Assembly (NCBI GenBank): GCA_947175005.1
Contig: CAMWLD010000004.1
Location: forward strand, 1 to 20,325
Length of the DNA: 20,325 nt
DNA from: an uncultured Ruminococcus sp.
Lineage (GTDB): Bacteria; Bacillota; Clostridia; Oscillospirales; Ruminococcaceae
Direction: 5' to 3'
The translations under genes and the position numbers were made by a program. The notes beneath the pieces are model-generated. The model searched no databases and was not told where the DNA came from. It saw only the letters and a program-made list of their open reading frames with translations. This document shows, piece by piece, positions 1 through 7,364 of this stretch. The first letter of the stretch is position 1, and every line of letters starts with the position of its first letter.

Positions 1-215
1 CCGACAAGCCCGTTACGACCAAGCCGCTTGGCACTCGTATGGGTTCCGGAAAGGGCTCGCCCGAGTACTGGGTAGCGGTTGTTAAGCCCGGCAGAGTTCT
101 TTTCGAGATCGCAGGCGTTCCCGAGGAGACTGCAAGAGAGGCTATGCGTCTTGCAATGCACAAGCTGCCCATTAAGTGCAAGTTTATTGCTAAGGAAGAG
201 GAGGCGAAGGGTTGA
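1..215 (+). CDS. rplP: 50S ribosomal protein L16, C-terminal part (5' end outside window)
   Basis: This is the C-terminal 70 residues of L16, read from the first complete codon at position 3. L16 is a large-subunit protein near the peptidyl-transferase centre and the A-site tRNA elbow. The typical L16 stretches [20 protein letters not shown] and [18 protein letters not shown] are present, followed by a lysine/glutamate-rich end. The stop TGA (213-215) overlaps the ATG of rpmC in TGATG, so the two genes are probably translationally coupled. The gene order rplP-rpmC-rpsQ is the normal end of the S10 operon. Confidence 0.97.
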   Translation, partial: DKPVTTKPLGTRMGSGKGSPEYWVAVVKPGRVLFEIAGVPEETAREAMRLAMHKLPIKCKFIAKEEEAKG

Positions 216-412
216 TGAAAGCTTCAGAAGTAAGAGATATGACCGAGCAGGAGCTCACAAACAAGCTCACCGACCTTAAAAAAGAGCTTTTTGCGCTCCG
301 TTTCCAGCACACTGTAAACCAGCTTGACAATCCTGCCCGTCTGCGTGACGTTAAGAAGGATATTGCAAGAGTTAAGACGATTCTTCGCGAGAAGTTCGAT
401 ATCAAGATGTGA
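215..412 (+). CDS. rpmC: 50S ribosomal protein L29
   Basis: This is a 65-residue L29, a small helical-hairpin protein near the polypeptide exit tunnel that contributes to the docking site for trigger factor and SRP. The N-terminal [14 protein letters not shown] and the LFALRFQ...[17 protein letters not shown] pattern are typical. I chose ATG 215, which overlaps the rplP stop by one base, over the in-frame TTG at 212, because L29 proteins normally begin MKASE/MKAKE. No independent promoter is seen; it is co-transcribed with rplP and rpsQ. Confidence 0.97.
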   Translation: MKASEVRDMTEQELTNKLTDLKKELFALRFQHTVNQLDNPARLRDVKKDIARVKTILREKFDIKM

Positions 413-432
413 GTGAAGGGAGGACAAAGCTA

Positions 433-690
433 ATGGCTGAAAGAAATCTTAGGAAAACAAGAGTAGGCAAGGTCGTATCCGACAAAATGGATAAGACTGT
501 GGTTGTCGCAATCCAGGACAACGTTAAGCACCCCCTTTACAAGAAGATCATCAAGAGAACCATTAAGCTCAAGGCGCACGATGAGAACAATGAGTGCAGG
601 ATCGGCGACAGAGTTGAGATAATGGAGACCCGTCCTTTGTCCAAGGACAAGAGATGGAGACTTGTACAGATCATCGAAAAGGCCAAGTAA
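433..690 (+). CDS. rpsQ: 30S ribosomal protein S17
   Basis: This is an 85-residue S17, a primary 16S rRNA-binding protein of the small-subunit body with an OB fold. Diagnostic segments are [31 protein letters not shown], and [23 protein letters not shown] 433 is chosen over the in-frame GTG at 409 because it is preceded by GGGAGG (418-423) at normal spacing and gives the family's usual N-terminus. It is the last gene before a 424-nt break. The E. coli S10 operon ends at this same gene. Confidence 0.97.
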   Translation: MAERNLRKTRVGKVVSDKMDKTVVVAIQDNVKHPLYKKIIKRTIKLKAHDENNECRIGDRVEIMETRPLSKDKRWRLVQIIEKAK

Positions 691-698
691 GCCTTTTT
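677..698 (+). terminator. weak terminator-like hairpin overlapping the rpsQ stop
   Basis: AAAAGGC (677-683) can pair with GCCTTTT (691-697) around a 7-nt loop that contains the rpsQ stop codon. The 3' arm is part of a short T run. The stem is short, with four of seven pairs A-T, so at most it would be a leaky terminator between rpsQ and the rplN promoter. Its position at the operon break is suggestive, but the hairpin alone is weak evidence. Confidence 0.3.
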
Positions 699-888
699 GT
701 GAGGGGTACGGCACGGGAGGCTGCGGCGCAGGGTTTACGGCAGCTGCAAAGATGCAGTTCGGCAGGAGGCAGGGACGTCGGGTTTCTGATGAATGCGGAA
801 TGGCAGTAATTGCCGGAAAGTTTCCGAAGAATTTTATATGTTCAAGGAAAATTAAAGAAAATTTTTTAAATAAATTTTCCGAAAACCC
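691..888 (+). other. gene-free spacer between rpsQ and the rplN promoter
   Basis: No coding sequence is supported here. It holds several short inverted repeats: CTGCA/TGCAG at 744-757, GGCA/TGCC at 802-814, and CGGAAAgTTTCCG at 814-826. An AT-rich inverted repeat GGAAAATT (846-853) / AATTTTCC (873-880) sits directly upstream of the promoter -35 box. The composition shifts from GC-rich (691-810) to very AT-rich (827-885). The AT-rich part can act as an UP element. The rest is unexplained. Confidence 0.6.
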
Positions 889-917
889 TTGACAAGCATG
901 CCCAAACGTGATATAAT
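864..917 (+). promoter_or_regulatory. consensus extended -10 promoter with AT-rich upstream element, driving rplN and downstream genes
   Basis: TTGACA (889-894), a 17-nt spacer and TATAAT (912-917) are perfect sigma-70/sigmaA hexamers. TG at 909-910 adds an extended -10 motif. An AT-rich tract at about 864-884 sits where an UP element would bind the alpha C-terminal domain. The predicted start is near 924, about 190 nt before rplN. In the E. coli layout the spc operon also starts between rpsQ and rplN. Confidence 0.88.
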
Positions 918-923
918 TTTAAT

Positions 924-1114
924 GTTGTTGTGTGAATGATTCAATTTGAGGAATGTATACGCCTCATTTCGGGAAACGCACGGCGGCGTTGAAACGTTAA
1001 AAATTAGTGAGATTCCGATATTGTGGCAGAAAATGCGAAGCGTTGTAAGACAATGCAAGGCGGTTTTCTGCCATGGTGTCGATATTCGCTGTTAAGGGAA
1101 GGAGTTTATGCGCT
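924..1114 (+). ncRNA. structured 5' leader of the rplN transcript (candidate ribosomal-protein leader)
   Basis: The untranslated leader contains three possible hairpins. They are TGAGG/CCTCA (947-966), AACGC/GCGTT (975-990), and a long hairpin at 1016-1081. In the long one, 1016-1033 pairs with 1064-1081 over 18 bp, including a perfect 10-bp core TGGCAGAAAA/TTTTCTGCCA and five G-U pairs. A short continuation 1034-1036/1060-1062 has a bulged G1063. Next come a 3x3 purine internal loop (GAA/AAG) and a 7-bp inner stem (1040-1046/1050-1056) closed by the triloop AAG. The structure ends about 12 nt before the ribosome binding site (1094-1104). Autoregulation by a ribosomal protein is an inference; I do not recognise a named RNA family. 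Confidence 0.55.
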
Positions 1115-1483
1115 GTGATACAGATGCAGACTTATTTAAAGGTCGCTGATAATACGGGTGCTAAGGAACTTATGTGTATCAGAGTTCTGGGCGGTACTCG
1201 CAGAAGATATGCGAACATCGGCGATGTGGTTGTTGCTTCGGTCAAAAAAGCAACACCAGGCGGCGTTGTTAAAAAGGGCGACGTTGTTAAGGCGGTTATC
1301 GTAAGATCCGCTAAGGGCGTCCGCAGAGAGGACGGCACATACATCCGCTTCGATGATAATGCAGCAGTTATCATCAAGGAGGACAAGAATCCCAGAGGAA
1401 CCCGTATCTTCGGGCCTGTGGCAAGAGAGCTGCGCGACAAGGACTATATGAAGATCCTGTCTCTGGCTCCTGAAGTACTTTAA
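1115..1483 (+). CDS. rplN: 50S ribosomal protein L14
   Basis: This is a 122-residue L14, the normal length. L14 lies at the subunit interface and forms bridge B8 with 16S rRNA; it also contacts L19. The start GTG 1115 gives [20 protein letters not shown] (initiator read as Met), matching the family's N-terminus, with AAGGGAAGGAG (1094-1104) about 10 nt upstream. The in-frame ATG at 1073 would add 14 unrelated residues and lies inside the leader hairpin, so it was rejected. This is the first gene after the internal promoter, as in spc operons. Confidence 0.97.
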   Translation: MIQMQTYLKVADNTGAKELMCIRVLGGTRRRYANIGDVVVASVKKATPGGVVKKGDVVKAVIVRSAKGVRREDGTYIRFDDNAAVIIKEDKNPRGTRIFGPVARELRDKDYMKILSLAPEVL

Positions 1484-1500
1484 GCGGGAGGTGCCTATAA

Positions 1501-1827
1501 ATGAACAAGAAACTGCATGTTAAAACAGGCGACACCGTTGTTATCCTGTCCGGCAAGGACAAGGGGCAGAAGGGAAAGGTTCTTGAGGTATCCCCTAAGG
1601 AGCAGAAGGTGATCGTTGAGGGCCTTAACATTGTAACCAAGCACGTTAAGCCCCGTCAGATGGGTCAGCAGGGCGGCATTGTAAAGTGCGAGGCTCCCCT
1701 GTACGCCTGCAAGGTGATGGCTGTTTGCCCTCACTGCGGCAAGCCTACAAGACTTGCTCACAAAATTGCCGAGGACGGCAGCAAATCGAGAGTGTGCAAG
1801 CACGCTGACTGCGGCAAAGCATACTAA
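1501..1827 (+). CDS. rplX: 50S ribosomal protein L24 with a C-terminal cysteine (zinc-ribbon-like) motif
   Basis: This is a 108-residue L24, an assembly-initiator protein of the large subunit with an N-terminal KOW/SH3-like domain (about residues 5-40: [20 protein letters not shown]). The C-terminal half carries CPHC (C76, C79) and CKHADC (C99, C104). This is a four-cysteine arrangement that probably binds zinc, replacing the cysteine-free tail of B. subtilis or E. coli L24. The flanking GKPTR...GSKSRV framework is conserved in the family. A GGGAGG site precedes ATG 1501. It lies 17 nt after rplN and 18 nt before rplE. Confidence 0.97.
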   Translation: MNKKLHVKTGDTVVILSGKDKGQKGKVLEVSPKEQKVIVEGLNIVTKHVKPRQMGQQGGIVKCEAPLYACKVMAVCPHCGKPTRLAHKIAEDGSKSRVCKHADCGKAY

Positions 1828-1845
1828 GGAAAGGAGTTACCCTAA

Positions 1846-2388
1846 ATGGCAGCAAATTTAAAGGAATTATATGTCAGCACCGTAGCTCCCTCGCTTATGA
1901 AGAAGTTCGGCTACAAGAGCGTTATGCAGATACCCAAGCTTGACAAGGTCGTTATAAACGTGGGCGCCGGCGAGGCTAAGGACAATTCCAAGGTCATTGA
2001 CGCTATTATGAACGATTTGGCGCTTATCACAGGGCAGAAGCCTGTTGTGTGCCGTGCAAAGAAGTCTGTGGCTAACTTCAAGGTTCGTGAGGGTATGCCT
2101 ATCGGCGTTAAGGTCACTCTCAGAGGGGAAAAGATGTACGAGTTTCTGGACAGGCTTTTCAATGTTGCGTTCCCTCGTGTACGTGACTTCAGAGGGATCA
2201 ACGGCAACTCCTTCGACGGCAGAGGAAATTATTCCACAGGTATCAAGGAGCAGCTTATTTTCCCCGAAATCGAGTATGATAAGATCGACAAGGTAAGAGG
2301 TATGGATATTAACATCATCACCACTGCCAACACAGACGAAGAGGCCAAGGAGCTGCTGGAGCTCATGGGCGCTCCCTTCGCTAAGTAA
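1846..2388 (+). CDS. rplE: 50S ribosomal protein L5
   Basis: This is a 180-residue L5 (about 179 in most bacteria), which binds 5S rRNA in the central protuberance and contacts P-site tRNA. Visible family segments are [54 protein letters not shown], and the C-terminal [31 protein letters not shown] precedes ATG 1846. It sits in the standard rplX-rplE-rpsN-rpsH order. Confidence 0.98.
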   Translation: MAANLKELYVSTVAPSLMKKFGYKSVMQIPKLDKVVINVGAGEAKDNSKVIDAIMNDLALITGQKPVVCRAKKSVANFKVREGMPIGVKVTLRGEKMYEFLDRLFNVAFPRVRDFRGINGNSFDGRGNYSTGIKEQLIFPEIEYDKIDKVRGMDINIITTANTDEEAKELLELMGAPFAK

Positions 2389-2403
2389 TCGGGAGGAATT
2401 TTT

Positions 2404-2589
2404 ATGGCTAAAACTTCTATGAAGATCAAACAGCAGAGAACTCCTAAGTACACAACCCGGGCGTACAACCGCTGCAAGATCTGCGGCAGACCTCACGCTT
2501 ATCTGCGTAAGTTCGGCATTTGCAGAATCTGTTTTCGTGAACTCGCTCATAAGGGTCAGATTCCCGGAGTTAAAAAGGCAAGCTGGTAA
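2404..2589 (+). CDS. rpsN: 30S ribosomal protein S14, zinc-binding type Z
   Basis: This is a 61-residue short-form S14 of the small-subunit head. Two CXXC pairs, RCKICG (C24, C27) and ICRICF (C40, C43), form the zinc site that defines the C+ (type Z) form. The C-terminal [18 protein letters not shown] is canonical. GGGAGG (2391-2396) lies before ATG 2404, which is 15 nt after rplE. The next gene, rpsH, is separated by a 132-nt spacer carrying heptad repeats. Confidence 0.98.
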   Translation: MAKTSMKIKQQRTPKYTTRAYNRCKICGRPHAYLRKFGICRICFRELAHKGQIPGVKKASW

Positions 2590-2591
2590 CT

Positions 2592-2627
2592 AGAGGCTAG
2601 AGATTTAGAGGCAAGAGGCTAGAAGAG
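2592..2627 (+). repeat. degenerate heptanucleotide repeat (AGARGCW type) between rpsN and rpsH
   Basis: Tandem units read AGAGGCT (2592), AGAGATTT (2599, one base longer), AGAGGCA (2607), AGAGGCT (2614), and AGAAGAG (2621). The 10-mer AGAGGCTAGA recurs exactly at 2592-2601 and 2614-2623. The array starts two bases after the rpsN stop. Related units occur at 14052-14086. The remainder of the spacer (2628-2705) shows no gene or promoter that I can support. Confidence 0.7.
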
Positions 2628-2721
2628 TGTGCGGGGAGGCTTCCTTGCAGATTTGATCTTGCTGTAAATTGTCCTTTGGATCGTCCTCTTAACGGCGGCA
2701 ATATATAAGGAGGTAAATGGT

Positions 2722-3120
2722 ATGCAGATTACCGATTCAATTGCTGATATTCTTACAAGAATCCGCAACGCCAACACTGCTAAGCATCCCACTGTTGACG
2801 TGCCCGCTTCCAATATGAAGAAGGCTATCACTCAGATTCTTGTTGATGAAGGCTATATCAAGAGCTATCAGCTCATCGACGACGGCAAGCAGGGTATCAT
2901 CAGGATCACCCTCAAGTACGGCGAAAATAAATCGCAGGTCATCACCGGTCTGCGCAGAGTATCCAAGCCCGGTCTGAGAATTTATTCAAGCTGCGAGGAT
3001 ATGCCCAAGGTTATGAAGGGTCTCGGCATTGCTATCGTGTCCACGTCCAAGGGCGTTATGACCGATAAGAAGGCAAGAGAGCTTAACGTTGGCGGCGAAG
3101 TCCTTGCGTTTGTATGGTAA
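2722..3120 (+). CDS. rpsH: 30S ribosomal protein S8
   Basis: This is a 132-residue S8, a primary 16S rRNA-binding protein of the central domain. In E. coli it is also the translational repressor of the spc operon. Family segments include [40 protein letters not shown], and the C-terminal [21 protein letters not shown] strong AAGGAGG site (2708-2714) precedes ATG 2722. The 132-nt gap upstream is longer than usual within this operon and contains the heptad repeats. Confidence 0.98.
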   Translation: MQITDSIADILTRIRNANTAKHPTVDVPASNMKKAITQILVDEGYIKSYQLIDDGKQGIIRITLKYGENKSQVITGLRRVSKPGLRIYSSCEDMPKVMKGLGIAIVSTSKGVMTDKKARELNVGGEVLAFVW

Positions 3121-3133
3121 GGAGGAACACCAG

Positions 3134-3679
3134 ATGTCAAGAATAGGAAAAAAGCCTATAAGTGTTCCCGCGGGCGTTGAGGTAAAGATCAACGGCACAG
3201 AGGTTACCGTAAAAGGACCTAAGGGTACGCTTACTAAATCCTTTCACAAGGATATGATCATAAAGCAGGAGGGCGCAGAGCTTATTGTTGAACGTCCCTC
3301 CGAGGATAAACTCCACAAGTCCCTCCACGGACTTACAAGATCGCTCCTTGCCAACATGGTCGAGGGCGTAACACACGGCTTCTCGAAGTCCCTGGACATT
3401 GAGGGTATCGGTTACAGAGCTCAGAAGCAGGGCAAGAACCTGGTAATGAACCTGGGTTACTCTCATCAGGTGATCGTTGCGGAGACCGACGGTATTACCA
3501 TTGATGTTCCCTCTGCCAACAAGATCGTTATCAACGGCATTGACAAGCAGGTTGTGGGACAGTTCGCTGCCGAGGTCCGCGAGAAGAGACCCCCCGAGCC
3601 TTACAAGGGCAAGGGTATCCGCTACACAGGCGAGCATATCATCCGCAAGGAAGGTAAGGCAGGTAAGGGTAAGAAGTAA
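3134..3679 (+). CDS. rplF: 50S ribosomal protein L6
   Basis: This is a 181-residue L6, a two-domain protein near the GTPase-associated region of 23S rRNA. It begins MSRIGKKPISVPAGVEVKIN. The C-terminal domain ends with PPEPYKGKGIRY, the family signature. ATG 3134 is chosen because AAGGAGG (3119-3125, overlapping the rpsH stop) precedes it; upstream in-frame starts would extend into rpsH. A 132-nt spacer (3680-3811) follows, in which I see no gene, promoter or strong hairpin. Confidence 0.98.
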   Translation: MSRIGKKPISVPAGVEVKINGTEVTVKGPKGTLTKSFHKDMIIKQEGAELIVERPSEDKLHKSLHGLTRSLLANMVEGVTHGFSKSLDIEGIGYRAQKQGKNLVMNLGYSHQVIVAETDGITIDVPSANKIVINGIDKQVVGQFAAEVREKRPPEPYKGKGIRYTGEHIIRKEGKAGKGKK

Positions 3680-3811
3680 GTTTCCCTTTAGGTGTTTTGA
3701 ATATTGGCTCTCACTATGGGGAGAATGGGACAGACTGTACAGGGCGGCGTTATTATGCAGCTTTGGGTACATGCCTACTATTTTCCGAAACGATAAGGAG
3801 TTGTAATTAAA

Positions 3812-4171
3812 ATGGTTAAGCAGATCAACAGAAAGGAAACAAGGGCGAAAAGACAGAAGCGTGTACGCGGCAAGATCAGCGGCACTGCTGCACGTCCCCG
3901 TCTGAATGTTTTCCGCAGCGCTAAGCATATATACGCTCAGCTTATTGACGACGTTGCAGGGGTTACTCTTGCAAGCGCTTCCTCCCTTGAAAAGGGATTT
4001 GACGCAGACGGCGGCAATAAGGACGGCGCATTCAAGGTTGGCGAGGCTATTGCCAAGGCTGCCAAGGAGAAGGGTATTGAGGAAGTCGTTTTCGACAGAG
4101 CGGGCTACCTTTATCACGGCAGAGTTGCAAGCCTTGCAGACGGCGCACGTCAGGGCGGTCTCAAGTTCTGA
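3812..4171 (+). CDS. rplR: 50S ribosomal protein L18
   Basis: This is a 119-residue L18, which binds 5S rRNA together with L5 in the central protuberance. The basic N-terminus (residues 5-30) is followed by the [20 protein letters not shown] and [20 protein letters not shown] family segments. It ends in GGLKF. ATAAGGAG lies upstream of ATG 3812. The following rpsE is 24 nt away, so the two are co-translated from one message. Confidence 0.98.
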   Translation: MVKQINRKETRAKRQKRVRGKISGTAARPRLNVFRSAKHIYAQLIDDVAGVTLASASSLEKGFDADGGNKDGAFKVGEAIAKAAKEKGIEEVVFDRAGYLYHGRVASLADGARQGGLKF

Positions 4172-4195
4172 TCAAATTAAAAGGAGGTTACACTT

Positions 4196-4696
4196 TTGAC
4201 TAAGATAGACGCTTCAAATCTGGAGCTTACCGAGAAAGTCGTTGCTATCAACAGAGTTTCCAAGACTGTTAAGGGCGGACGTATTTTCAAGTTTGCCGCT
4301 TTGGTCGTAGTTGGCGACGGCAACGGTACGGTTGGCTTCGGCATAGGCAAGTCCGGAGAAGTTCCCGACGCTATCCGCAAGGGCATTGAGGACGCTAAGA
4401 AAAATCTTATGAAGATCTCCCTCAGAGGTTCTACTATCCCTCATGAGGTCATCGGTAAATTCGGCGCAGGCAGAGTGCTTATGAAGCCTGCTGCACCCGG
4501 TACCGGCGTTATCGCAGGCGGTCCTGTTCGTGCAGTGATCGAGGTTGCGGGAATCAAGGACATCAGAACTAAGTCCCTGCGTTCCAACAATGCCTGCAAC
4601 GTGGTAAGGGCTACACTTCAGGGTCTGTCCGAGCTTCGCAGCGCCAAGGAGGTTGCAGCGGTAAGGGGCAAGTCCGTGAAGGAAATTTTAAACTAA
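4196..4696 (+). CDS. rpsE: 30S ribosomal protein S5
   Basis: This is a 166-residue S5, which helps maintain decoding accuracy and mRNA unwinding at the small-subunit entry tunnel. The double-stranded-RNA-binding domain shows [20 protein letters not shown] and [17 protein letters not shown]. The C-terminal ribosomal domain shows [20 protein letters not shown] and [16 protein letters not shown]. The start is TTG 4196, set by a perfect AAGGAGG (4181-4187) 8 nt upstream. The first in-frame ATG lies far inside the conserved domain, so a TTG start is required. Confidence 0.97.
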   Translation: MTKIDASNLELTEKVVAINRVSKTVKGGRIFKFAALVVVGDGNGTVGFGIGKSGEVPDAIRKGIEDAKKNLMKISLRGSTIPHEVIGKFGAGRVLMKPAAPGTGVIAGGPVRAVIEVAGIKDIRTKSLRSNNACNVVRATLQGLSELRSAKEVAAVRGKSVKEILN

Positions 4697-4711
4697 GGAG
4701 GGCGACCGACA

Positions 4712-4885
4712 ATGGTTAAAATCAAACTTGTAAAGAGCCTTAACAGCTGCAAGAAAGACCAGATCGCAACCGCAGCCTCTTTGGGACTCAAAAAGATCGG
4801 CGATGAGACTGTTCAGCAGGACAACGCCGCAGTACAGGGCAAGATCAAGAAGATCTCCCACCTTGTATCCGTAACAAACGCTTGA
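4712..4885 (+). CDS. rpmD: 50S ribosomal protein L30
   Basis: This is a 57-residue L30, a small large-subunit protein present in many but not all bacteria. It starts MVKIKLVKSLNSCKKDQIAT and contains LGLKKIGDETVQQDNAAVQG, the typical ferredoxin-like L30 pattern, ending in KKISHLVSV. A GGAGGGCGA site lies just after the rpsE stop. Its place between rpsE and rplO is standard. Confidence 0.97.
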   Translation: MVKIKLVKSLNSCKKDQIATAASLGLKKIGDETVQQDNAAVQGKIKKISHLVSVTNA

Positions 4886-4903
4886 ATGGAGGTGCTTTAA
4901 GCT

Positions 4904-5344
4904 ATGAAGTTATATGAACTTTCTCCCGCTGCAGGCTCTGTTAAGGACGTTAAGCGTGTGGGACGGGGTCACGGCTCGGGCAACGGCAAGACTGCCGGAA
5001 AGGGCCACAAGGGACAGAACGCTCGTTCGGGCAGCGGTGTAAGACCCGGCTTCGAGGGCGGTCAGATGCCTATGACCAGAAGAATCCCCAAGAGAGGATT
5101 CAACAACATCTTCGCTGTAAGATATGAGACCGTGAACGTTTGCGACCTGGATAAGTTTGTGGACGGCACAGTGGTTGACGCTGAGCTGCTGAAAGCAAGC
5201 GGTCTGGTGAAGAAAACACAGAACGGTATTAAAATTCTCGGAAACGGAGAGCTGAATCGCAACCTTACCGTTAAGGCTAATGCATTCTCCGCATCCGCAA
5301 AGGAAAAAATCGAGAAAGCAGGCGGGAAGGCTGAGGTGATGTAA
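4904..5344 (+). CDS. rplO: 50S ribosomal protein L15
   Basis: This is a 146-residue L15, a late-assembly protein with an extended glycine- and basic-rich N-terminus that threads into 23S rRNA. That region includes [19 protein letters not shown] and a [15 protein letters not shown] segment. The globular C-terminal domain follows. GGAGGTG (4888-4894) precedes ATG 4904. The stop at 5344 is one base before the secY start, and the secY ribosome binding site lies inside rplO. Confidence 0.98.
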   Translation: MKLYELSPAAGSVKDVKRVGRGHGSGNGKTAGKGHKGQNARSGSGVRPGFEGGQMPMTRRIPKRGFNNIFAVRYETVNVCDLDKFVDGTVVDAELLKASGLVKKTQNGIKILGNGELNRNLTVKANAFSASAKEKIEKAGGKAEVM

Positions 5345-5345
5345 T

Positions 5346-6665
5346 GTGTTTGCTACCATGCGAAACGCTTGGAGAACACCGGAGTTAAGAAAAAAGCTCC
5401 TATACACATTACTCATTATCGTTATCTTCCGCTTAGGCTGCTCAATGCCCGTGCCTTTCCTGGAACCCGAGCGGATATCCGCTATGATCAACGGGAACGA
5501 CGGCAGCATTTTCAGCTATTTGGATATGCTTTCAGGAAGCGCTATCTCAAAGGGTACGGTGTTCGCACTGTCCATTCAGCCCTATATCAACGCTTCGATC
5601 ATCATTCAGCTTCTGACATATGCTCTGCCTCCGCTGGAGTCGCTTCAAAAAGAGGGCGAAGAGGGCAGGAAGAAGTTACAGAAGATAACAAGCGTTACAG
5701 CCCTTATAATCTCCCTTGTAATGAGCTACGGTTACTATTTCACTATAAGGAATCAGGCCAATGCGGTAAAATATGTCAATGGCGCAGAGGGCGTGTTTGC
5801 GGCTGTTGTAATCATCGGAGTGCTGACAGCAGGCTCAAGCCTTATTGTATGGCTGGGCAACCTTATCAACGAAAGCGGTATCGGAAACGGTATCTCCATT
5901 ATACTCTTTGCGGGTATTGTGGCAAGGATCCCCACTGACATCAGGACTCTGTTCAGAGACGCACAGCTCGATAACAAAAAATACTTTTATATTCTTCTTA
6001 TCGCCATTATTGAGGTTGTGATGATCGGGTTCATCGTTCTGATGAACAATGCCGAGCGGCGAATACCCATTCAGTACGCTAAGCGTGTGGTGGGCAGGAA
6101 GCAGTACGGCGGGCAGAATACTCACATTCCCGTTAAGGTTGCAATGAGCGGCGTTATGCCTATCATCTTTGCTATGGCGTTTATGTCGCTGCCTCAGACC
6201 ATTCAGATGTTTGCGGGCAGACCTGACCCTCAACTGTATGACCAGTGGACGGTATGGCAGAAGTTTTACAACGGGCTACTGAATTTCTTCAGCACAAACA
6301 GCGTTTGGTATGCGCTGATATACTTTGTCCTCATTATCGCTTTCAACTATTTCTACGTTTCAATGCAGTACAATCCCATTGAGATCGCCAACAACTTGAG
6401 ACAGAACAACGGCGGTATTCCCGGTATCAGACCCGGTAAGCCTACCAGCGATTTCATTCAGAGAGTTCTCTCAAAGATCACTCTTATCGGCGCTGTGTGC
6501 TTAGGCGTTATTGCCATATTCCCCATATTCTTCCAGATGGCAACCGGAATGCAGATCTCCATGGCGGGTACTTCGATACTGATCATTGTCAGTGTTGCGC
6601 TTGAGACTGTAAGGACATTGGAGTCGCAGATGATGATGAGACACCACAAAGGATTTCTTGAATAA
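5346..6665 (+). CDS. secY: protein translocase subunit SecY
   Basis: This is a 439-residue SecY, the ten-helix membrane channel that with SecE and SecG exports unfolded preproteins driven by SecA. Visible marks are the N-terminal cytoplasmic helix AWRTPELRKKLLYTLLIIVI, the plug-region GSAISKGTVFALSIQPYINA, the conserved loop YAKRVVGRKQYGGQNTHIPV needed for SecA/ribosome docking, and the C-terminal NNGGIPGIRPGKPT loop. The start is GTG 5346, one base after rplO, with GAGGTGA inside the rplO end. SecY synthesis is therefore probably coupled to L15. Confidence 0.98.
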   Translation: MFATMRNAWRTPELRKKLLYTLLIIVIFRLGCSMPVPFLEPERISAMINGNDGSIFSYLDMLSGSAISKGTVFALSIQPYINASIIIQLLTYALPPLESLQKEGEEGRKKLQKITSVTALIISLVMSYGYYFTIRNQANAVKYVNGAEGVFAAVVIIGVLTAGSSLIVWLGNLINESGIGNGISIILFAGIVARIPTDIRTLFRDAQLDNKKYFYILLIAIIEVVMIGFIVLMNNAERRIPIQYAKRVVGRKQYGGQNTHIPVKVAMSGVMPIIFAMAFMSLPQTIQMFAGRPDPQLYDQWTVWQKFYNGLLNFFSTNSVWYALIYFVLIIAFNYFYVSMQYNPIEIANNLRQNNGGIPGIRPGKPTSDFIQRVLSKITLIGAVCLGVIAIFPIFFQMATGMQISMAGTSILIIVSVALETVRTLESQMMMRHHKGFLE

Positions 6666-6702
6666 ATAAATTTAAGACGCTTTTAATGAAAGGAAAAATG
6701 CT

Positions 6703-7335
6703 ATGAATCTTATTCTTTTGGGCGCTCCGGGCGCAGGCAAGGGAACTCAGGCAGAGGTTATAAGCTCTAAACTGGGCATTCCTCAGATCTCTACAGGCAA
6801 TATCCTCAGAGCGGCTGTTAAAAACGGCACCGAGTGGGGTCTCAAGGCAAAGGCATTTATGGATGCGGGTGACCTTGTTCCCGATGATGTTGTTATAGGC
6901 ATTCTGAAAGACAGGATCGCCGAAAGCGACTGCGCTAAGGGATTTATCCTTGACGGCTTCCCCAGGACCGTTCCCCAGGCAGAGGCGCTGGAGACCATGG
7001 GCGTTGTCATTGACAAGGTTATCGAGATCTCCGTTCCCGATGAGGACATCAAGAACAGACTGGGCGGCAGAAGAGTCTGCGAAAGCTGCGGCGCTTCCTA
7101 TCATGTGGAGTTCAACCCCACTAAGGCAGAGGGCGTTTGCGACAAGTGCGGCGGCAAGGTAGTTCAGAGGGCGGATGACGCTCCCGAGACTGTTCTTAAC
7201 AGACTTGCGACCTACCACGAGGCTACCGCTCCTTTGGTGGATTTCTACAAGGGAAGAGGAAAGCTTACTACCGTAATAGGTCAGAGCGAGGTTTCCGATA
7301 CCTCCAAGCTGGTGCTTGACGCTGTTAATGCGTGA
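6703..7335 (+). CDS. adk: adenylate kinase, zinc-LID type
   Basis: This is a 210-residue cytosolic adenylate kinase (ATP + AMP = 2 ADP). The P-loop is GAPGAGKGT (residues 7-15), the AMP-binding segment is STGNILRAA (about 30-38), and FILDGFPRT (81-89) is the family signature. The LID domain holds four cysteines (C126, C129, C146, C149), the structural-zinc form common in Gram-positives. AAAGGA precedes ATG 6703. It follows secY in the common secY-adk-map-infA order. Confidence 0.98.
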   Translation: MNLILLGAPGAGKGTQAEVISSKLGIPQISTGNILRAAVKNGTEWGLKAKAFMDAGDLVPDDVVIGILKDRIAESDCAKGFILDGFPRTVPQAEALETMGVVIDKVIEISVPDEDIKNRLGGRRVCESCGASYHVEFNPTKAEGVCDKCGGKVVQRADDAPETVLNRLATYHEATAPLVDFYKGRGKLTTVIGQSEVSDTSKLVLDAVNA

Positions 7336-7364
7336 GCCCTGCCTGCTGCAAAGAAGGCACGTTA

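Noticed and set aside
662..892. 76-codon + strand open frame in the rpsQ-rplN gap
   Set aside because: It starts inside rpsQ in another frame, crosses the weak hairpin, ends at the promoter -35 box, and the product resembles no protein I recognise.
1016..1081. Long leader hairpin as an intrinsic terminator
   Set aside because: No T run follows on either strand, and it lies just before a good ribosome binding site of an essential gene.
1073..1114. Upstream ATG start for rplN
   Set aside because: It lies inside the leader hairpin without a ribosome binding site, and the 14 added residues do not fit L14. GTG 1115 gives the exact family length.
3680..3811. Internal promoter in the rplF-rplR gap
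   Set aside because: The only -35-like words (TTGAAT, TTGGCT) have no acceptable -10 at 16-18 nt.
3137..4117. 326-codon open frame on the - strand across rplF and rplR
   Set aside because: It is antisense to two certain ribosomal genes, has no ribosome binding site and a composition typical of a codon-bias shadow.
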